A model generated the notes under the pieces. That model was not told where the DNA came from and did not search any database. It saw nothing but the letters and a program-made list of their open reading frames with translations. A DNA stretch of 64,000 nucleotides from Acidaminococcus sp. (lineage in GTDB: Bacteria > Bacillota > Negativicutes > Acidaminococcales > Acidaminococcaceae). Location: assembly GCA_022482815.1 (NCBI GenBank), contig JAKVOM010000001.1, forward strand, positions 310,001 through 374,000, written 5' to 3'. This document shows, piece after piece, positions 19,284-28,522 of this stretch (position 1 is the first letter of the stretch; every line of letters begins with the position of its first letter). The position numbers were made by a program, and so were the translations under genes.

Positions 19284-19327
19284 AAAGAGCTATGAAGAAA
19301 TAGACAATCTCCTCTTCATAGCTCTTT
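19284..19327. terminator. Terminator after the helicase operon
   Basis: A perfect 15-bp stem (AAAGAGCTATGAAGA with its complement at 19313-19327) with a 14-nt loop and a T-rich tail. It lies in the 303-bp gap between the helicase stop and the convergent ftcD stop and can serve both. Nothing else is evident in the gap. Confidence 0.85.
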
Positions 19328-19438
19328 CTATATTTTACTTGCCATCATTGCAAGTCTAATAAATCAGGAAGAATTTTATAATATTCACACTTCTGCTTCA
19401 GTATCTCCAGCATGTACCAATCATATCAAAAATCTTTG

Positions 19439-20320
19439 TCACTTATACAACTGTTCCATTGAAAATCTATGAACTCTCAAATAGAATTTTAAGACATCTT
19501 CCAATGCATAAATTGGAACTGGTCCAACTAAATCGCAGTCAACAACTCCAACTCCATACTGCGAAGCTTCGCTCTTAATCGTCTCAAAGACTCTATGTAT
19601 TGGAGTTTTTTCATAATTCGTCAGATTCATTGATACTTGAACTATGCCCCCTCGATCTTCCAAAGCGAGTGCAATTGCCCGTACATTCTGATATCCACCA
19701 GTAGCGGCACGCACGGCCTTAACAATTTTCTTACCAATCTCAATATCCTTTGTTTGCAAATTTACATTAAATGCTACTAACGGGAACCGGACCCCCGTAA
19801 CCGTGGCTCCACTTTTTGCATTGAACACATTGGGCCCTTCATCAGGATACCATTGTGGATCCTTCATTTTTTCTTCAAGGCCTTCATATTGACCCTTTCT
19901 GATTTTGGGTAAGCTTTTTCTCTCTTCCCTAGTAGCAGCGTCTTCATAATAATAAACAGGAACACCCAAATTACCCATAAACTTTCCATATTCCCTGCAA
20001 ATTTTTAATGCTTCTTCGGTTTCAACGTTCCTCACGGGAATAAAGGGAACTACATCTACAGCGCCAATTCGGGGATGAGCCCCACTGTGATGACGCATAT
20101 CAATAAGTTCTATTGCCTTGGCTGACAAACGTTTGGTAGCTTCCAAAACATCAGTTGGATTGCCCTTGAAAGTAAATACTGTCCGATTATGATTGGGGTC
20201 AGACGAAATTTCCATTACATCAATTGGATTACCATCAAGCATAGCATCTTTTATTTTATTAATAACGGCTTCATTGCGCCCCTCACTAAAATTAACTTCC
20301 GCCATTAACGTTTTTTCCAT
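19439..20320 (-). CDS. ftcD: Glutamate formimidoyltransferase
   Basis: Transfers the formimino group of N-formimino-L-glutamate to tetrahydrofolate, giving glutamate, in the last step of histidine breakdown. The 293-residue protein is the stand-alone formiminotransferase part of FtcD. Family blocks include AEVNFSEGR, HHSGAHPRIGAVDVVPFIPV (catalytic His region) and GIVQVSMNLTNYEKTP. The cyclodeaminase half is encoded separately by fchA. Originally fchA ended 15 bp before this start; an ISL3-type element now sits in between, facing the other way. The ATG at 20320 follows GGGAGG. Expression from the hutU promoter is probably reduced by the insertion. Confidence 0.95.
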   Translation of the reverse strand: MEKTLMAEVNFSEGRNEAVINKIKDAMLDGNPIDVMEISSDPNHNRTVFTFKGNPTDVLEATKRLSAKAIELIDMRHHSGAHPRIGAVDVVPFIPVRNVETEEALKICREYGKFMGNLGVPVYYYEDAATREERKSLPKIRKGQYEGLEEKMKDPQWYPDEGPNVFNAKSGATVTGVRFPLVAFNVNLQTKDIEIGKKIVKAVRAATGGYQNVRAIALALEDRGGIVQVSMNLTNYEKTPIHRVFETIKSEASQYGVGVVDCDLVGPVPIYALEDVLKFYLRVHRFSMEQLYK

Positions 20321-20335
20321 TTTACGACCTCCCTA

Positions 20336-20386
20336 TCAACTCTTAGTAACACTAGCCAGCAGTTTTAACATATCTTCTTTAAATTT
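20336..20386 (-). pseudogene. fchA: Severed native 3' end of fchA
   Basis: Joining the sequence after the IS left flank to fchA restores one frame: KFK is followed by EDMLKLLASVTKS and a TGA at 20336-20338. These 13 codons are the original C-terminus, cut off by the IS element. The restored gene stops 15 bp before ftcD. Confidence 0.9.
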
Positions 20387-21845
20387 GGTTCTTCACGGAA
20401 ATTTGTGGACTAGAAGACATTTGACTATTGAAAAAGGACATTAACTCCTCCAAAATATAAGCGACGAAACCATACCTTGGGAGGAGAAAATGTCCTTTAC
20501 TAATTACACTATTCAAAATAATGCAGAATGTCAAGATGTCTTTTACAATGTCTTCATGCCGGAAGACCCTTTTGATGACAGCCAGGAGATTGTTATTTGC
20601 AGTGAAAAGAAATATACCGACTTCCGTTGTCCTAAATGTGGTCAGAAAATGTATTCTTACGAGCCATTTTCTACCTACTTGAAAAGTTTTCCTGCGTATC
20701 CTGAGCATACCAGGATGATCCGCTTTGAAGGGCATCGCTTCCGTTGCTCCTGCTGCCATGCAACCATCACTGAGCCTATTCCCTTTAAATATCCCGGGAC
20801 TCGCATTACCATGAGGGCTTCCCTTTGGATTGAGACGCTGCTTCGTAATGGAATCCCTGCCAATGCAATTGCCAAGATGTCAGGAATTCACTGGAGCACG
20901 ATTCGCTATGTCCACAAACAGCTCATGGATGAATCTCTCGATAAATATGAAATGGAATTGGAGCTGACCTCTTACAAGCCCCGTTTTCTGGCCATCGATG
21001 AGTTTGCTATCCATAAGGGACACACTTATGCCACTTGCGTCATGGATTTAGCGACAGGTTATATTCTCTGGGTCGGCAGAGGTCGGGCGATAGCTGACTT
21101 CGAGCATTTCTTCAAGGAATATGATCAGACAAAGCTGACAGAGGTCAAGGCAGTCGCCATGGATATGAACGCTTCCTACAACAAGCTGGTACAAGAACAT
21201 CTGCCGCAAGCTAAGGTCGTGTATGATCGTTACCACATGCAGGCTCAATTCGGGAAGGAAGTATTAGGTGTAGTAAGACTTGATGAGGCCAGAATGCATA
21301 GGGATAAAGCCAGAAACATGCAAGAAGCATTAAAAGACGCAAGCAATGAAGACAAGCCGGCTTTGAAAGAGCAGATATTCAATGAAAAGAAGAGCTACCA
21401 CAAATTGAAGAAAGTCCGCTGGCCGTTACTCACCAATGAAGATAGGCTGAATCCTAAGAACAAAGAAGCGTTGCAGGCCATCTTTGCAGAGCACGAGGAT
21501 CTGGCAATATGTTATTCCATGAAGGAAGAGATGGTAGCCCTCTATGAATTAAGGGACTATGACAAGGCTCTTGCAGGATGGAAGCGCTGGTTTAAAGCTG
21601 CACTAGGCAGCGGGATTCCGGCCCTGGTTAGGTTTGCTAAGATTAAGCTGCCAAGGATAGACGGTCTGGTGAACCATGCCCTGTACCCGATAAACACAGG
21701 GAAGCTTGAGGGTTTCAACAACAAGATTAAAGTGGCCAAAAGAAGAGCGTACGGATACAGAGATGATGAGTACTTTTTCACGTTAATTCGCTACCTCTCA
21801 ATTCCGACCGTAAGAGGTATACTCCCGAAAAAAACGTGAAGAACC
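20387..21845 (+). mobile_element. ISL3-family insertion sequence, copy 1
   Basis: A 1459-bp element with termini GGTTCTTCACG and CGTGAAGAACC, inverted over at least 11 bp. It is flanked by perfect 8-bp target duplications TTAAATTT (20379-20386 and 21846-21853). It inserted in the last codons of fchA, opposite to the hut operon direction. It differs from copies 2 and 3, which look identical to each other. Confidence 0.95.
20490..21839 (+). CDS. ISL3-family transposase (copy 1)
   Basis: A 449-residue DDE transposase. The N-terminal zinc finger (Cys47, Cys50, Cys86, Cys88/89) is followed by a helix-turn-helix (ANAIAKMSGIHWSTIRYVHKQ). The DDE core is Asp170 in AIDEFAIHKGH, Asp225 in VAMDMN and Glu407 in KLEGFNN. 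A GGGAGG site lies before the start. It appears intact. It differs from the other two copies at 12 residues, nine of them between 275 and 305. Confidence 0.95.
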   Translation: MSFTNYTIQNNAECQDVFYNVFMPEDPFDDSQEIVICSEKKYTDFRCPKCGQKMYSYEPFSTYLKSFPAYPEHTRMIRFEGHRFRCSCCHATITEPIPFKYPGTRITMRASLWIETLLRNGIPANAIAKMSGIHWSTIRYVHKQLMDESLDKYEMELELTSYKPRFLAIDEFAIHKGHTYATCVMDLATGYILWVGRGRAIADFEHFFKEYDQTKLTEVKAVAMDMNASYNKLVQEHLPQAKVVYDRYHMQAQFGKEVLGVVRLDEARMHRDKARNMQEALKDASNEDKPALKEQIFNEKKSYHKLKKVRWPLLTNEDRLNPKNKEALQAIFAEHEDLAICYSMKEEMVALYELRDYDKALAGWKRWFKAALGSGIPALVRFAKIKLPRIDGLVNHALYPINTGKLEGFNNKIKVAKRRAYGYRDDEYFFTLIRYLSIPTVRGILPKKT

Positions 21846-22384
21846 TTAAATTTAAGAACTATGGTCTCGTCTTTAATCAATGACAAATTTGCTTCGATAT
21901 TTAAGGCACAATCTTTTATCGCACTTTCAGCCATATAAATAGCAAATAACAAATCAGAAAGACATGCCGGATTTGAATTGCCTAAGAGCATTTTTCCTAA
22001 TTTCCAAACCCTAACTGACAAATTTCCATTATCTCTCGGCACTTCAGCGGCACCTACTGCAGCAAGCTGTATTGCATTTTTTCTTTGAGTTATTTCCACA
22101 TCATTGCTTTTAGGAAGCTTAAATGCCTCAACAATTTGGCAATAAGCCTCCCGATCTTTTATACAACCGTTTTGTAGTTCAATGGATAATTTATCTGCAT
22201 CTTCAGATATAGCTTTATATTTATTTTCGTCAAAATTAACTGGTTTCTTCATTGAAAGTTTAGCCACCATGGAAATCGTACTTGCCGCGATTGCAGATGC
22301 TAAAGCAGACCCGGCACCACCTCCAACCGTAGCATCATTCGAGTCAAGTAACTTTTTCAGAATCTCGAGAACATCTTTTTTCAT
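21791..22384 (-). CDS. fchA: Formimidoyltetrahydrofolate cyclodeaminase with IS-altered C-terminus
   Basis: Converts 5-formimino-THF to methenyl-THF and ammonia, finishing one-carbon recovery from histidine. The 197-residue product has the family fold, with GGGAGSALASAIAASTISMVAKLS near 22-45 and VPRDNGNLSVRVWKLG in the middle. Native sequence runs to KFK at residue 180; the last 17 residues (VLHVFFGSIPLTVGIER) are encoded by the right end of the ISL3-type element, replacing 13 native residues. The lost part is only the end of the last helix, so activity may survive. The start follows AAGGAG. It is third in the hutU-hutI-fchA-ftcD unit. Confidence 0.9.
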   Translation of the reverse strand: MKKDVLEILKKLLDSNDATVGGGAGSALASAIAASTISMVAKLSMKKPVNFDENKYKAISEDADKLSIELQNGCIKDREAYCQIVEAFKLPKSNDVEITQRKNAIQLAAVGAAEVPRDNGNLSVRVWKLGKMLLGNSNPACLSDLLFAIYMAESAIKDCALNIEANLSLIKDETIVLKFKVLHVFFGSIPLTVGIER

Positions 22385-22461
22385 TTTTTCTCCTTTTTGG
22401 GTACCCTTATTAAACTTTCAATACCATTTTCAAAATATTAAAGTCACTATTACAAATACTG

Positions 22462-23712
22462 CTATTGGATATGCCCATCTCTAACAATAATTTCGCCGTT
22501 TTTAATAACCAATTCGATCAATTGTTCGCCATATTGGTATATTAGATTTTCGAAATTAGGTGTATTCAACAAAATCAAATCTGCAACCTTACCCTTTGCC
22601 AGTACGCCTCTATCTTCTAAGGTAAGAGCTTTAGCTCCGCCATAAGTAGCTGCCCTAAAAGCCTCTGCAGGAGTAAATCCGTGACGCCGGCATGCCAATG
22701 TCAACACAAAAGGCATAGATACACACCAATTACCAGGACAACAGTTAGTTGCCAGCGCTAAAGTCATCCCACAATCAAGCATTGGTCTGGGATTAAAAGG
22801 TTTTGGATGGTTTACAGCAAAATCAATTGCAGGCAAAACAATCCCTACAACATTTGCTTCCTTTAGCTTCGGAAAAACGCTTTGTGGAGTATAGTTGAGG
22901 TGTACAGCAGATGCCATTTTCATTTCGGCAGCAAGGTCGGATCCGCCAATATACGAGTAAGCATCTGTATGTATGGTTGGAATGAGCCCATATTCTAATC
23001 CAGTGGATAATATTTTTCGACTATCTTCAGCCGTAAAATGCCCTTCATCACACCAGACATCATTGAATGTCGCCATTTTAAATTTCGCAACCTGAGGAAT
23101 CATAGTATTGCATAGAAAATCAATGTATTCCTCTTTTTTCATATTTTCATCCCAGCCATGACCACCCAAGAATGTCGACACAATATCGATAGGCAAGACG
23201 GTTCCTAATAATTTATTTACCTCTAGCATTTTCATTTCTGATGACAATGTTAAACCATAACCACTTTTACTCTCTAATGTAGTCGTACCATTAATCATCA
23301 TACGACGCATCCTGCCCTCTGACTGTTCTGCAAGTTTTTCCAAGGGAAGGTCACGTGTCATATGAACGGATGCATATATGCCAGTTTCAATTCCTAATTT
23401 TTTTAATGTTTCAGGATTAGAATCCGTTAATTTAACAGTGTATTCTGCAACACGTGAACCCCCAAATACTACATGAGTATGAGCATCTACAAAACCTGGA
23501 ATTAGTGTTTTTCCTGAAGCATCAATTATTTTAACATCGGGTTCTGATTCCAAATTTGGATTCATATCTTTCTGGTAACCAACATTTTCTATTATTCCGT
23601 TACGGACAAATAAATAGCCGTTCTCAATCATTCCAACATTATGATTACTTTCACCCTGCATCGTTAAAATTTGACTAGCATTCTTAATAAGAACACAATT
23701 TGTAAACCTCAT
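22462..23712 (-). CDS. hutI: Imidazolonepropionase
   Basis: Hydrolyses 4-imidazolone-5-propionate to N-formimino-L-glutamate. It is an amidohydrolase-fold metalloenzyme with VDAHTHVVFGGSR (HxH metal site) near residue 80, ESKSGYGL, TFLGGHG (His) and HTDAYSYIGGSDLA further on, matching HutI. Length about 416 residues is typical. The ATG at 23712 is preferred because AAGGGTG sits 6 nt upstream; an in-frame GTG at 23721 overlaps that ribosome site. It lies between hutU and fchA on the minus strand. Confidence 0.95.
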   Translation of the reverse strand: MRFTNCVLIKNASQILTMQGESNHNVGMIENGYLFVRNGIIENVGYQKDMNPNLESEPDVKIIDASGKTLIPGFVDAHTHVVFGGSRVAEYTVKLTDSNPETLKKLGIETGIYASVHMTRDLPLEKLAEQSEGRMRRMMINGTTTLESKSGYGLTLSSEMKMLEVNKLLGTVLPIDIVSTFLGGHGWDENMKKEEYIDFLCNTMIPQVAKFKMATFNDVWCDEGHFTAEDSRKILSTGLEYGLIPTIHTDAYSYIGGSDLAAEMKMASAVHLNYTPQSVFPKLKEANVVGIVLPAIDFAVNHPKPFNPRPMLDCGMTLALATNCCPGNWCVSMPFVLTLACRRHGFTPAEAFRAATYGGAKALTLEDRGVLAKGKVADLILLNTPNFENLIYQYGEQLIELVIKNGEIIVRDGHIQ

Positions 23713-23877
23713 AGAAATCACCCTTACTTACAACAAAAGGATGGGGAAGGAAACCTGTTACCTCCTCCCCCATCTATGAGAAACTGTAGTTATTATGAAC
23801 CTGTTTACTTTAATCCACCAAAGTTGAGATTAAAATAACCTCTTAACGCTTTGCTTTATATAACACATTGCGTGTTA

Positions 23878-25650
23878 TTAGCGGACGTATTCACCTTCTG
23901 GGCCAAACGTAACTTTATCTGCGGGTTCCCACCACAGAGGAACTTTAATGCTTTCACCGCCAGCAATCTTTCCTTTTCCGTTGCAAACATCTTTCGCGGT
24001 TTGGAAGCCTGCCTGAGCATGACGTACAACACCAATTCCAGAGTCAGTAGTCATGCACGCAGCCAAACGGAAGTCTGCTTCATCGGTTCCGTCTGCGATC
24101 ATTGTTACGCCAGTATGGACAGCTTCGCCCATGGAGTAGTTAGCTTGAATTGCGATAAGGTCACACATAGCGGCACAGTCAAGCAAACCATTCAGCATTG
24201 GCCAGTCGGAAATGTAGTCGCCGCCGTCAGGCATGTTTTCGGATTCAAATGTCGGATTGACGATAGAACCGGAATCAAGGTTGTCTCTAGAGAAAGCAAC
24301 AGGACCCTTAACCTCGCCTTTTTTAATTAATTCATTAACAGCAAGAGCGAATCTCTTTCTTTCACCAAATCCCATGTAGCAGATTCGAGCAGGAAGTGCT
24401 TCAATAGGAAGATGCTTTCTAGCCAAGTTAATCCAGCGTTCCACAAGCTTATCGCCCTTACAAATTTCAAGGGCCAAATCATCAAGCCGTGCAAGATCTT
24501 GCGGATCCCCAGAAATACAAGTCCACCGGAACGGCCCACGTCCTTCACAGAACAAAGGTCTGATGTAAGCAGCTACAAAGCCTTCGATCTGTTTGGCCTC
24601 TTTTTCTGGCATACCAGCATCCATACATTCTTTTCTGATACTTGTCCCGTATTCAAATACCTCGACGCCACGCTTTTTGAAAGCAATCATAGCTCTCAAC
24701 TGGCGTTTCATCGTCTCTCTTGCATCCTTCAGATATTTATCGCGATGTTCTCCACGATATTTATCGGCTTCCTCACCGGTATACCCTGAAGGGATGTAAG
24801 AAATTGGGTCATGGCACGGACACATTTCAGTAACAACATCAGGAATATAGTTCTTTCTGAGAGCTTCTTCATAAATATCAGCAGCATTTCCGATAACTGC
24901 AATTGAAATCGGGTCATCAGCAGCGACGTGCTCTTTCGCAATCTTCCAAGCTTCATCAAGGGTTTTGACCTTAATATCCATATAATTCTTAGAAATGCGT
25001 CGGTCGATTACTCTCTCATCTGCGTCAGCAAGAATAACGACTGCACCATGCATCTTACCTGCCCATGTCTGGTTTCCGCCCATTCCGCCAGCACCAGCAG
25101 TCATAAAGATCTTTCCGTGCATATCATTTTCCCAACCTTTTTTCAAAACGATAGCAGACAATGTCTCAAAAGTACCTTCAATTACGCCCTGAGTTCCAAT
25201 ATATTCCCAAGGAGCCGCCGTATATTGTGCGAAAATCGTAAGATTCTTATCCTGCAAATCATAGAAGCGTTCCCAGGTCGCCTTCATAATGTTGGTAGTA
25301 GCCATTACAACTCTAGGAGCTAATGTATGCGTCTTAAATACTGCAACGGGCATACCCGACTGAACAACAAGCGTTTCATCGTTTTCCAGGGTTTTCAACG
25401 ATTCAATAATTGCATAGTACGATTCCCAGTTTCTGGCGCATTTTCCGTTACCGCCATAGATGATAAGAAGTTCAGGAGATTCCGCATTTTCCATATTATT
25501 TTCGAGCATACGCAGAATCGTTTCTTGCTTCCATCCTTTGCAGCGTAAGCTTTCAGGCTTATCAAAACCGCCTCTTTGTGCCTTTACCGAAAACAGAACT
25601 TCGGGTTTGCCAGCCTTCGGTGCAAACATGTTGCCACCATTTTGAGTCAT
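23878..25650 (-). CDS. hutU: Urocanate hydratase
   Basis: Converts urocanate to imidazolonepropionate with tightly bound NAD, the second step of histidine degradation. The 590-residue product has the NAD loop GAGGMGGNQ at 186-194, the FAQYTAAPWEYIGTQGV block before it, EMCPCHDPISYIPSGY in the middle and RDNLDSGSIVNP near the C-terminus. The ATG at 25650 is chosen because GGAGG lies 8 nt before it; an ATG at 25665 overlaps that ribosome site. It is the first gene of the minus-strand hut unit, upstream of hutI. Confidence 0.96.
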   Translation of the reverse strand: MTQNGGNMFAPKAGKPEVLFSVKAQRGGFDKPESLRCKGWKQETILRMLENNMENAESPELLIIYGGNGKCARNWESYYAIIESLKTLENDETLVVQSGMPVAVFKTHTLAPRVVMATTNIMKATWERFYDLQDKNLTIFAQYTAAPWEYIGTQGVIEGTFETLSAIVLKKGWENDMHGKIFMTAGAGGMGGNQTWAGKMHGAVVILADADERVIDRRISKNYMDIKVKTLDEAWKIAKEHVAADDPISIAVIGNAADIYEEALRKNYIPDVVTEMCPCHDPISYIPSGYTGEEADKYRGEHRDKYLKDARETMKRQLRAMIAFKKRGVEVFEYGTSIRKECMDAGMPEKEAKQIEGFVAAYIRPLFCEGRGPFRWTCISGDPQDLARLDDLALEICKGDKLVERWINLARKHLPIEALPARICYMGFGERKRFALAVNELIKKGEVKGPVAFSRDNLDSGSIVNPTFESENMPDGGDYISDWPMLNGLLDCAAMCDLIAIQANYSMGEAVHTGVTMIADGTDEADFRLAACMTTDSGIGVVRHAQAGFQTAKDVCNGKGKIAGGESIKVPLWWEPADKVTFGPEGEYVR

Positions 25651-26081
25651 TTTCTTTTCCTCCATTTCGTAAATTAAATTTGGTTTGAAAAAATCTTTCT
25701 AACCACGAGTACACTTGCATTATATTTTTATCAAGTCGAGGGTTCGTCGAAGAAACTTTTGTTATTTTTCGGATTCTATCGTCGATATGTTTTCAATGAG
25801 TTGGTACTCTGTTTCCATTGGAATAGAGCGTCTCCGTTCTTACTGCATGAAAAATTATACCCTCTACACTTTTTATTTAAGTTCTATGACTTTTTCTAAG
25901 ATAGCGCATGCCTGCTACGGTTCATAGGCCAATAAGTCATTATGACTGCCCCATTCAGGAACTTAATTTGAGTCCCGACCAGTCATTTCAATCGAAGATT
26001 AGGTGCTTTATACTGTTTCAGCTGGGCTCTAACAATACTTAGCTTTAACTTCTATGTACACCCAGTATCCATTTAAATGCA

Positions 26082-26154
26082 AACAAAAGCAGCTGTGAAT
26101 TAGTTGAGCTCCGATATGGCATCGGTACTCAATTACTTCACAACTGCTTTTGTT
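26082..26154. terminator. Long hairpin with GCTGTGAA motif
   Basis: A roughly 27-bp imperfect stem beginning AACAAAAGCAGCTGTGAA and closing with CTGCTTTTGTT. No gene now ends next to it on either strand, so it may be a relic of a lost gene or an insulator between hutU and the regulator. Confidence 0.6.
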
Positions 26155-26586
26155 CCGATATTATACTATCAGCTATTGCACAGTTGATTTGCACAGTACA
26201 GAAACTTTCGTAATATGTGACAATAAAGTTATTGTCCTACACACTAATTTTTGTTCTTCTAAAATATTATTTATAGTACTACACATACATGTCGAGTTTC
26301 ACTTATAAACATTTAAAACAATTAATTATTCTTTATACTATGTATTATTATTTACTTTTTATACTTTTAAAATAATCTTTTTCATCTTACCTTTTAAATA
26401 AATCACAGATTATGATATCATGGTACTATATTTCAAAAACATTTTAAATTTATATCACATTATGTTTATTTTTTCTCCATATTAGATCATTAAAATATCA
26501 GATAGTGATAATCTCCAACTAAATAATTTGGGTCTATCTGGCAATTCAGAAGCAGTTAAATTTCGCTATAATGATTAGAATATTCA

Positions 26587-26619
26587 GTATATTATGTTTT
26601 TTGTAAAAACATAATATAC
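26587..26619. promoter_or_regulatory. Perfect palindrome upstream of the SARP-type regulator
   Basis: GTATATTATGTTTT and its exact complement are separated by 5 nt (stem can extend through T/A runs). It sits 90 bp before the regulator start, just after a TATAAT, so it could be an operator or leader hairpin. Confidence 0.4.
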
Positions 26620-26709
26620 CAAATTATCGCAACAATCACGTTCTACGCATTAAAAGTATATATAACATGAGTTTTATTTCCTTTAGTTTTATAAGAAGGA
26701 GGTACGAGT

Positions 26710-27063
26710 ATGTCTATTAGTGTTGAAATGTTAGGAAAAGCACAAGTCAAAAAAAATAATCAACTTGTATCTTTTCCATATCGCAGAGCAGAAGGTCTTT
26801 TTTACTATTTAGTAGCCAAAGAAACAATAAGTAGAGATGAGGCAATTGGAATATTTTGGACTGATTGTTCTGAAGATATTGGAAGAAAAAATCTTAGAGA
26901 TGCCCTGTATCACATAAAAAAGCTATTGGGAAAAAATATTATCCTCATTGGCGGTAAAAATACAATAAGCATTAACTCTTCAACTATATCCTACGTCGAT
27001 TATAAGAATCTTTTCAGTGAAAATATTTTAAAGTGTTCCTATGGTATATTCTTAAATTTTTTC
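26710..27063 (+). pseudogene. SARP/BTAD-type regulator, N-terminal DNA-binding part (interrupted by IS)
   Basis: The first 118 codons of a regulator gene: an OmpR-like winged helix of the SARP type (SVEMLGKAQVKK, FPYRRAEGLFYYLVAKE, GRKNLRDALYHIKKLLGK). The frame runs into the ISL3-type element and stops at 27090 after nine IS codons. Joining across the element with one 8-bp duplication removed restores a single 949-codon gene continuing at 28531. The fragment keeps the DNA-binding domain but has lost its activation and ATPase parts. AAGGAGG precedes the start. Its location between the two hut units suggests it regulated histidine use; this is inference. Confidence 0.88.
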
Positions 27064-28522
27064 GGTTCTTCACGGAAATTTGTGGACTAAAAGACATTTG
27101 ACTATTGAAAAAGGACATTAACTCCTCCAAAATATAATCGTCGAAACCATACCTTGGGAGGAGAAAATGTCCTTTACTAATTACACTATTCAAAATAATG
27201 CAGAATGTCAAGATGTCTTTTACAATGTCTTCATGCCGGAAGACCCTTTTGATGACAGCCAGGAGATTGTTATTTGCAGTGAAAAGAAATATACCGACTT
27301 CCGTTGTCCTAAATGTGGTCAGAAAATGTATTCTTACGAGCCATTTTCCACCTACTTGAAAAGTTTTCCTGCGTATCCTGAGCATACCAGGATGATCCGC
27401 TTTGAAGGGCATCGCTTCCGTTGCTCCTGCTGCCATGCAACCATCACTGAGCCTATTCCCTTTAAATATCCAGGAACTCGCATTACCATGAGAGCTTCTC
27501 TCTGGATTGAGACGCTGCTTCGTAATGGAATCCCTGCCAATGCAATTGCCAAGATGTCAGGAATTCACTGGAGCACGGTTCGCTATGTCCACAAACAGCT
27601 CATGGACGAATCTCTCGATAAATATGAAATGGAATTGGAGCTGACCTCTTACAAGCCCCGTTTCCTGGCCATCGATGAGTTTGCTATCCATAAGGGACAC
27701 ACCTATGCCACTTGCGTCATGGATTTAGCGACAGGTTATATTCTCTGGGTTGGCAGAGGTCGGGCGATAGCTGACTTCGAGCATTTCTTCAAGGAATATG
27801 ATCAGACAAAGCTGACAGAGGTCAAGGCAGTCGCCATGGATATGAACGCTTCCTACAACAAGCTGGTACAAGAACATCTGCCGCAAGCTAAGGTCGTGTA
27901 TGATCGTTACCACATGCAGGCTCAATTCGGGAAGGAAGTATTAGGTGTAGTAAGACTTGATGAGGCCAGAATGCATAGGGATAAAGCCAACGACATGCAA
28001 GAAGCATTAAAAGACGCAAGTGCTGAAGACAAGCCGGCTTTGAAAGAGCGGATATCCGAGGAAAAGAAGAACTACCGCACATTGAAGAAAGTCCGCTGGC
28101 CGTTACTCACCAATGAAGATAGGCTGAATCCTAAGAGCAAAGAAGCGTTGCAGGCCATCTTTGCAGAGCACGAGGATCTGGCAATATGTTATTCCATGAA
28201 GGAAGAGATGGTAGCCCTCTATGAATTAAGGGACTATGACAAGGCTCTTGCAGGATGGAAGCGCTGGTTTAAAGCTGCACTAGGCAGCGGGATTCCGGCC
28301 CTGGTTAGGTTTGCTAAGATTAAGCTGCCAAGGATAGACGGTCTGGTGAACCATGCCCTGTACCCGATAAACACAGGGAAGCTTGAAGGCTTCAACAACA
28401 AGATTAAAGTGGCCAAAAGAAGAGCGTACGGATACAGAGATGATGAGTACTTTTTCACGTTAATTCGCTACCTCTCAATTCCGACCGTAAGGGGTATACT
28501 CCCGAAAAAACCGTGAAGAACC
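27064..28522 (+). mobile_element. ISL3-family insertion sequence, copy 2
   Basis: A 1459-bp element with the same termini as copy 1 and perfect 8-bp target duplications ATTTTTTC (27056-27063 and 28523-28530). It lies inside the SARP-type regulator gene in the same orientation. By inspection it matches copy 3. Confidence 0.95.
27167..28516 (+). CDS. ISL3-family transposase (copy 2)
   Basis: A 449-residue intact DDE transposase (Asp170, Asp225, Glu407) identical in protein sequence to copy 3. Its stop codon overlaps a GTG start of the downstream regulator fragment as GTGA, so translation of that fragment may be coupled to the transposase. Confidence 0.95.
   Translation: MSFTNYTIQNNAECQDVFYNVFMPEDPFDDSQEIVICSEKKYTDFRCPKCGQKMYSYEPFSTYLKSFPAYPEHTRMIRFEGHRFRCSCCHATITEPIPFKYPGTRITMRASLWIETLLRNGIPANAIAKMSGIHWSTVRYVHKQLMDESLDKYEMELELTSYKPRFLAIDEFAIHKGHTYATCVMDLATGYILWVGRGRAIADFEHFFKEYDQTKLTEVKAVAMDMNASYNKLVQEHLPQAKVVYDRYHMQAQFGKEVLGVVRLDEARMHRDKANDMQEALKDASAEDKPALKERISEEKKNYRTLKKVRWPLLTNEDRLNPKSKEALQAIFAEHEDLAICYSMKEEMVALYELRDYDKALAGWKRWFKAALGSGIPALVRFAKIKLPRIDGLVNHALYPINTGKLEGFNNKIKVAKRRAYGYRDDEYFFTLIRYLSIPTVRGILPKKP

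Larger units (their letters stand above)
25651..26709. other. 1.06-kb non-coding region between hutU and the regulator gene
   Basis: No convincing coding sequence; the AT-rich right half has stops in all frames. It contains a hairpin at 26082-26154, a perfect palindrome at 26587-26619, a TATAAT at 26567-26572 before the regulator, and a CCACGAGTACA motif at 25703 that recurs upstream of the putative histidine permease. The hutU promoter must lie here, but no canonical -35/-10 pair stands out. Confidence 0.6.

Noticed and set aside
27014-27436. Minus-strand frames of 126-140 codons repeated at the left end of each ISL3-type copy
   Set aside because: They recur only because the IS recurs; they are antisense to the transposase start and have no family resemblance. 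No second IS gene is needed.
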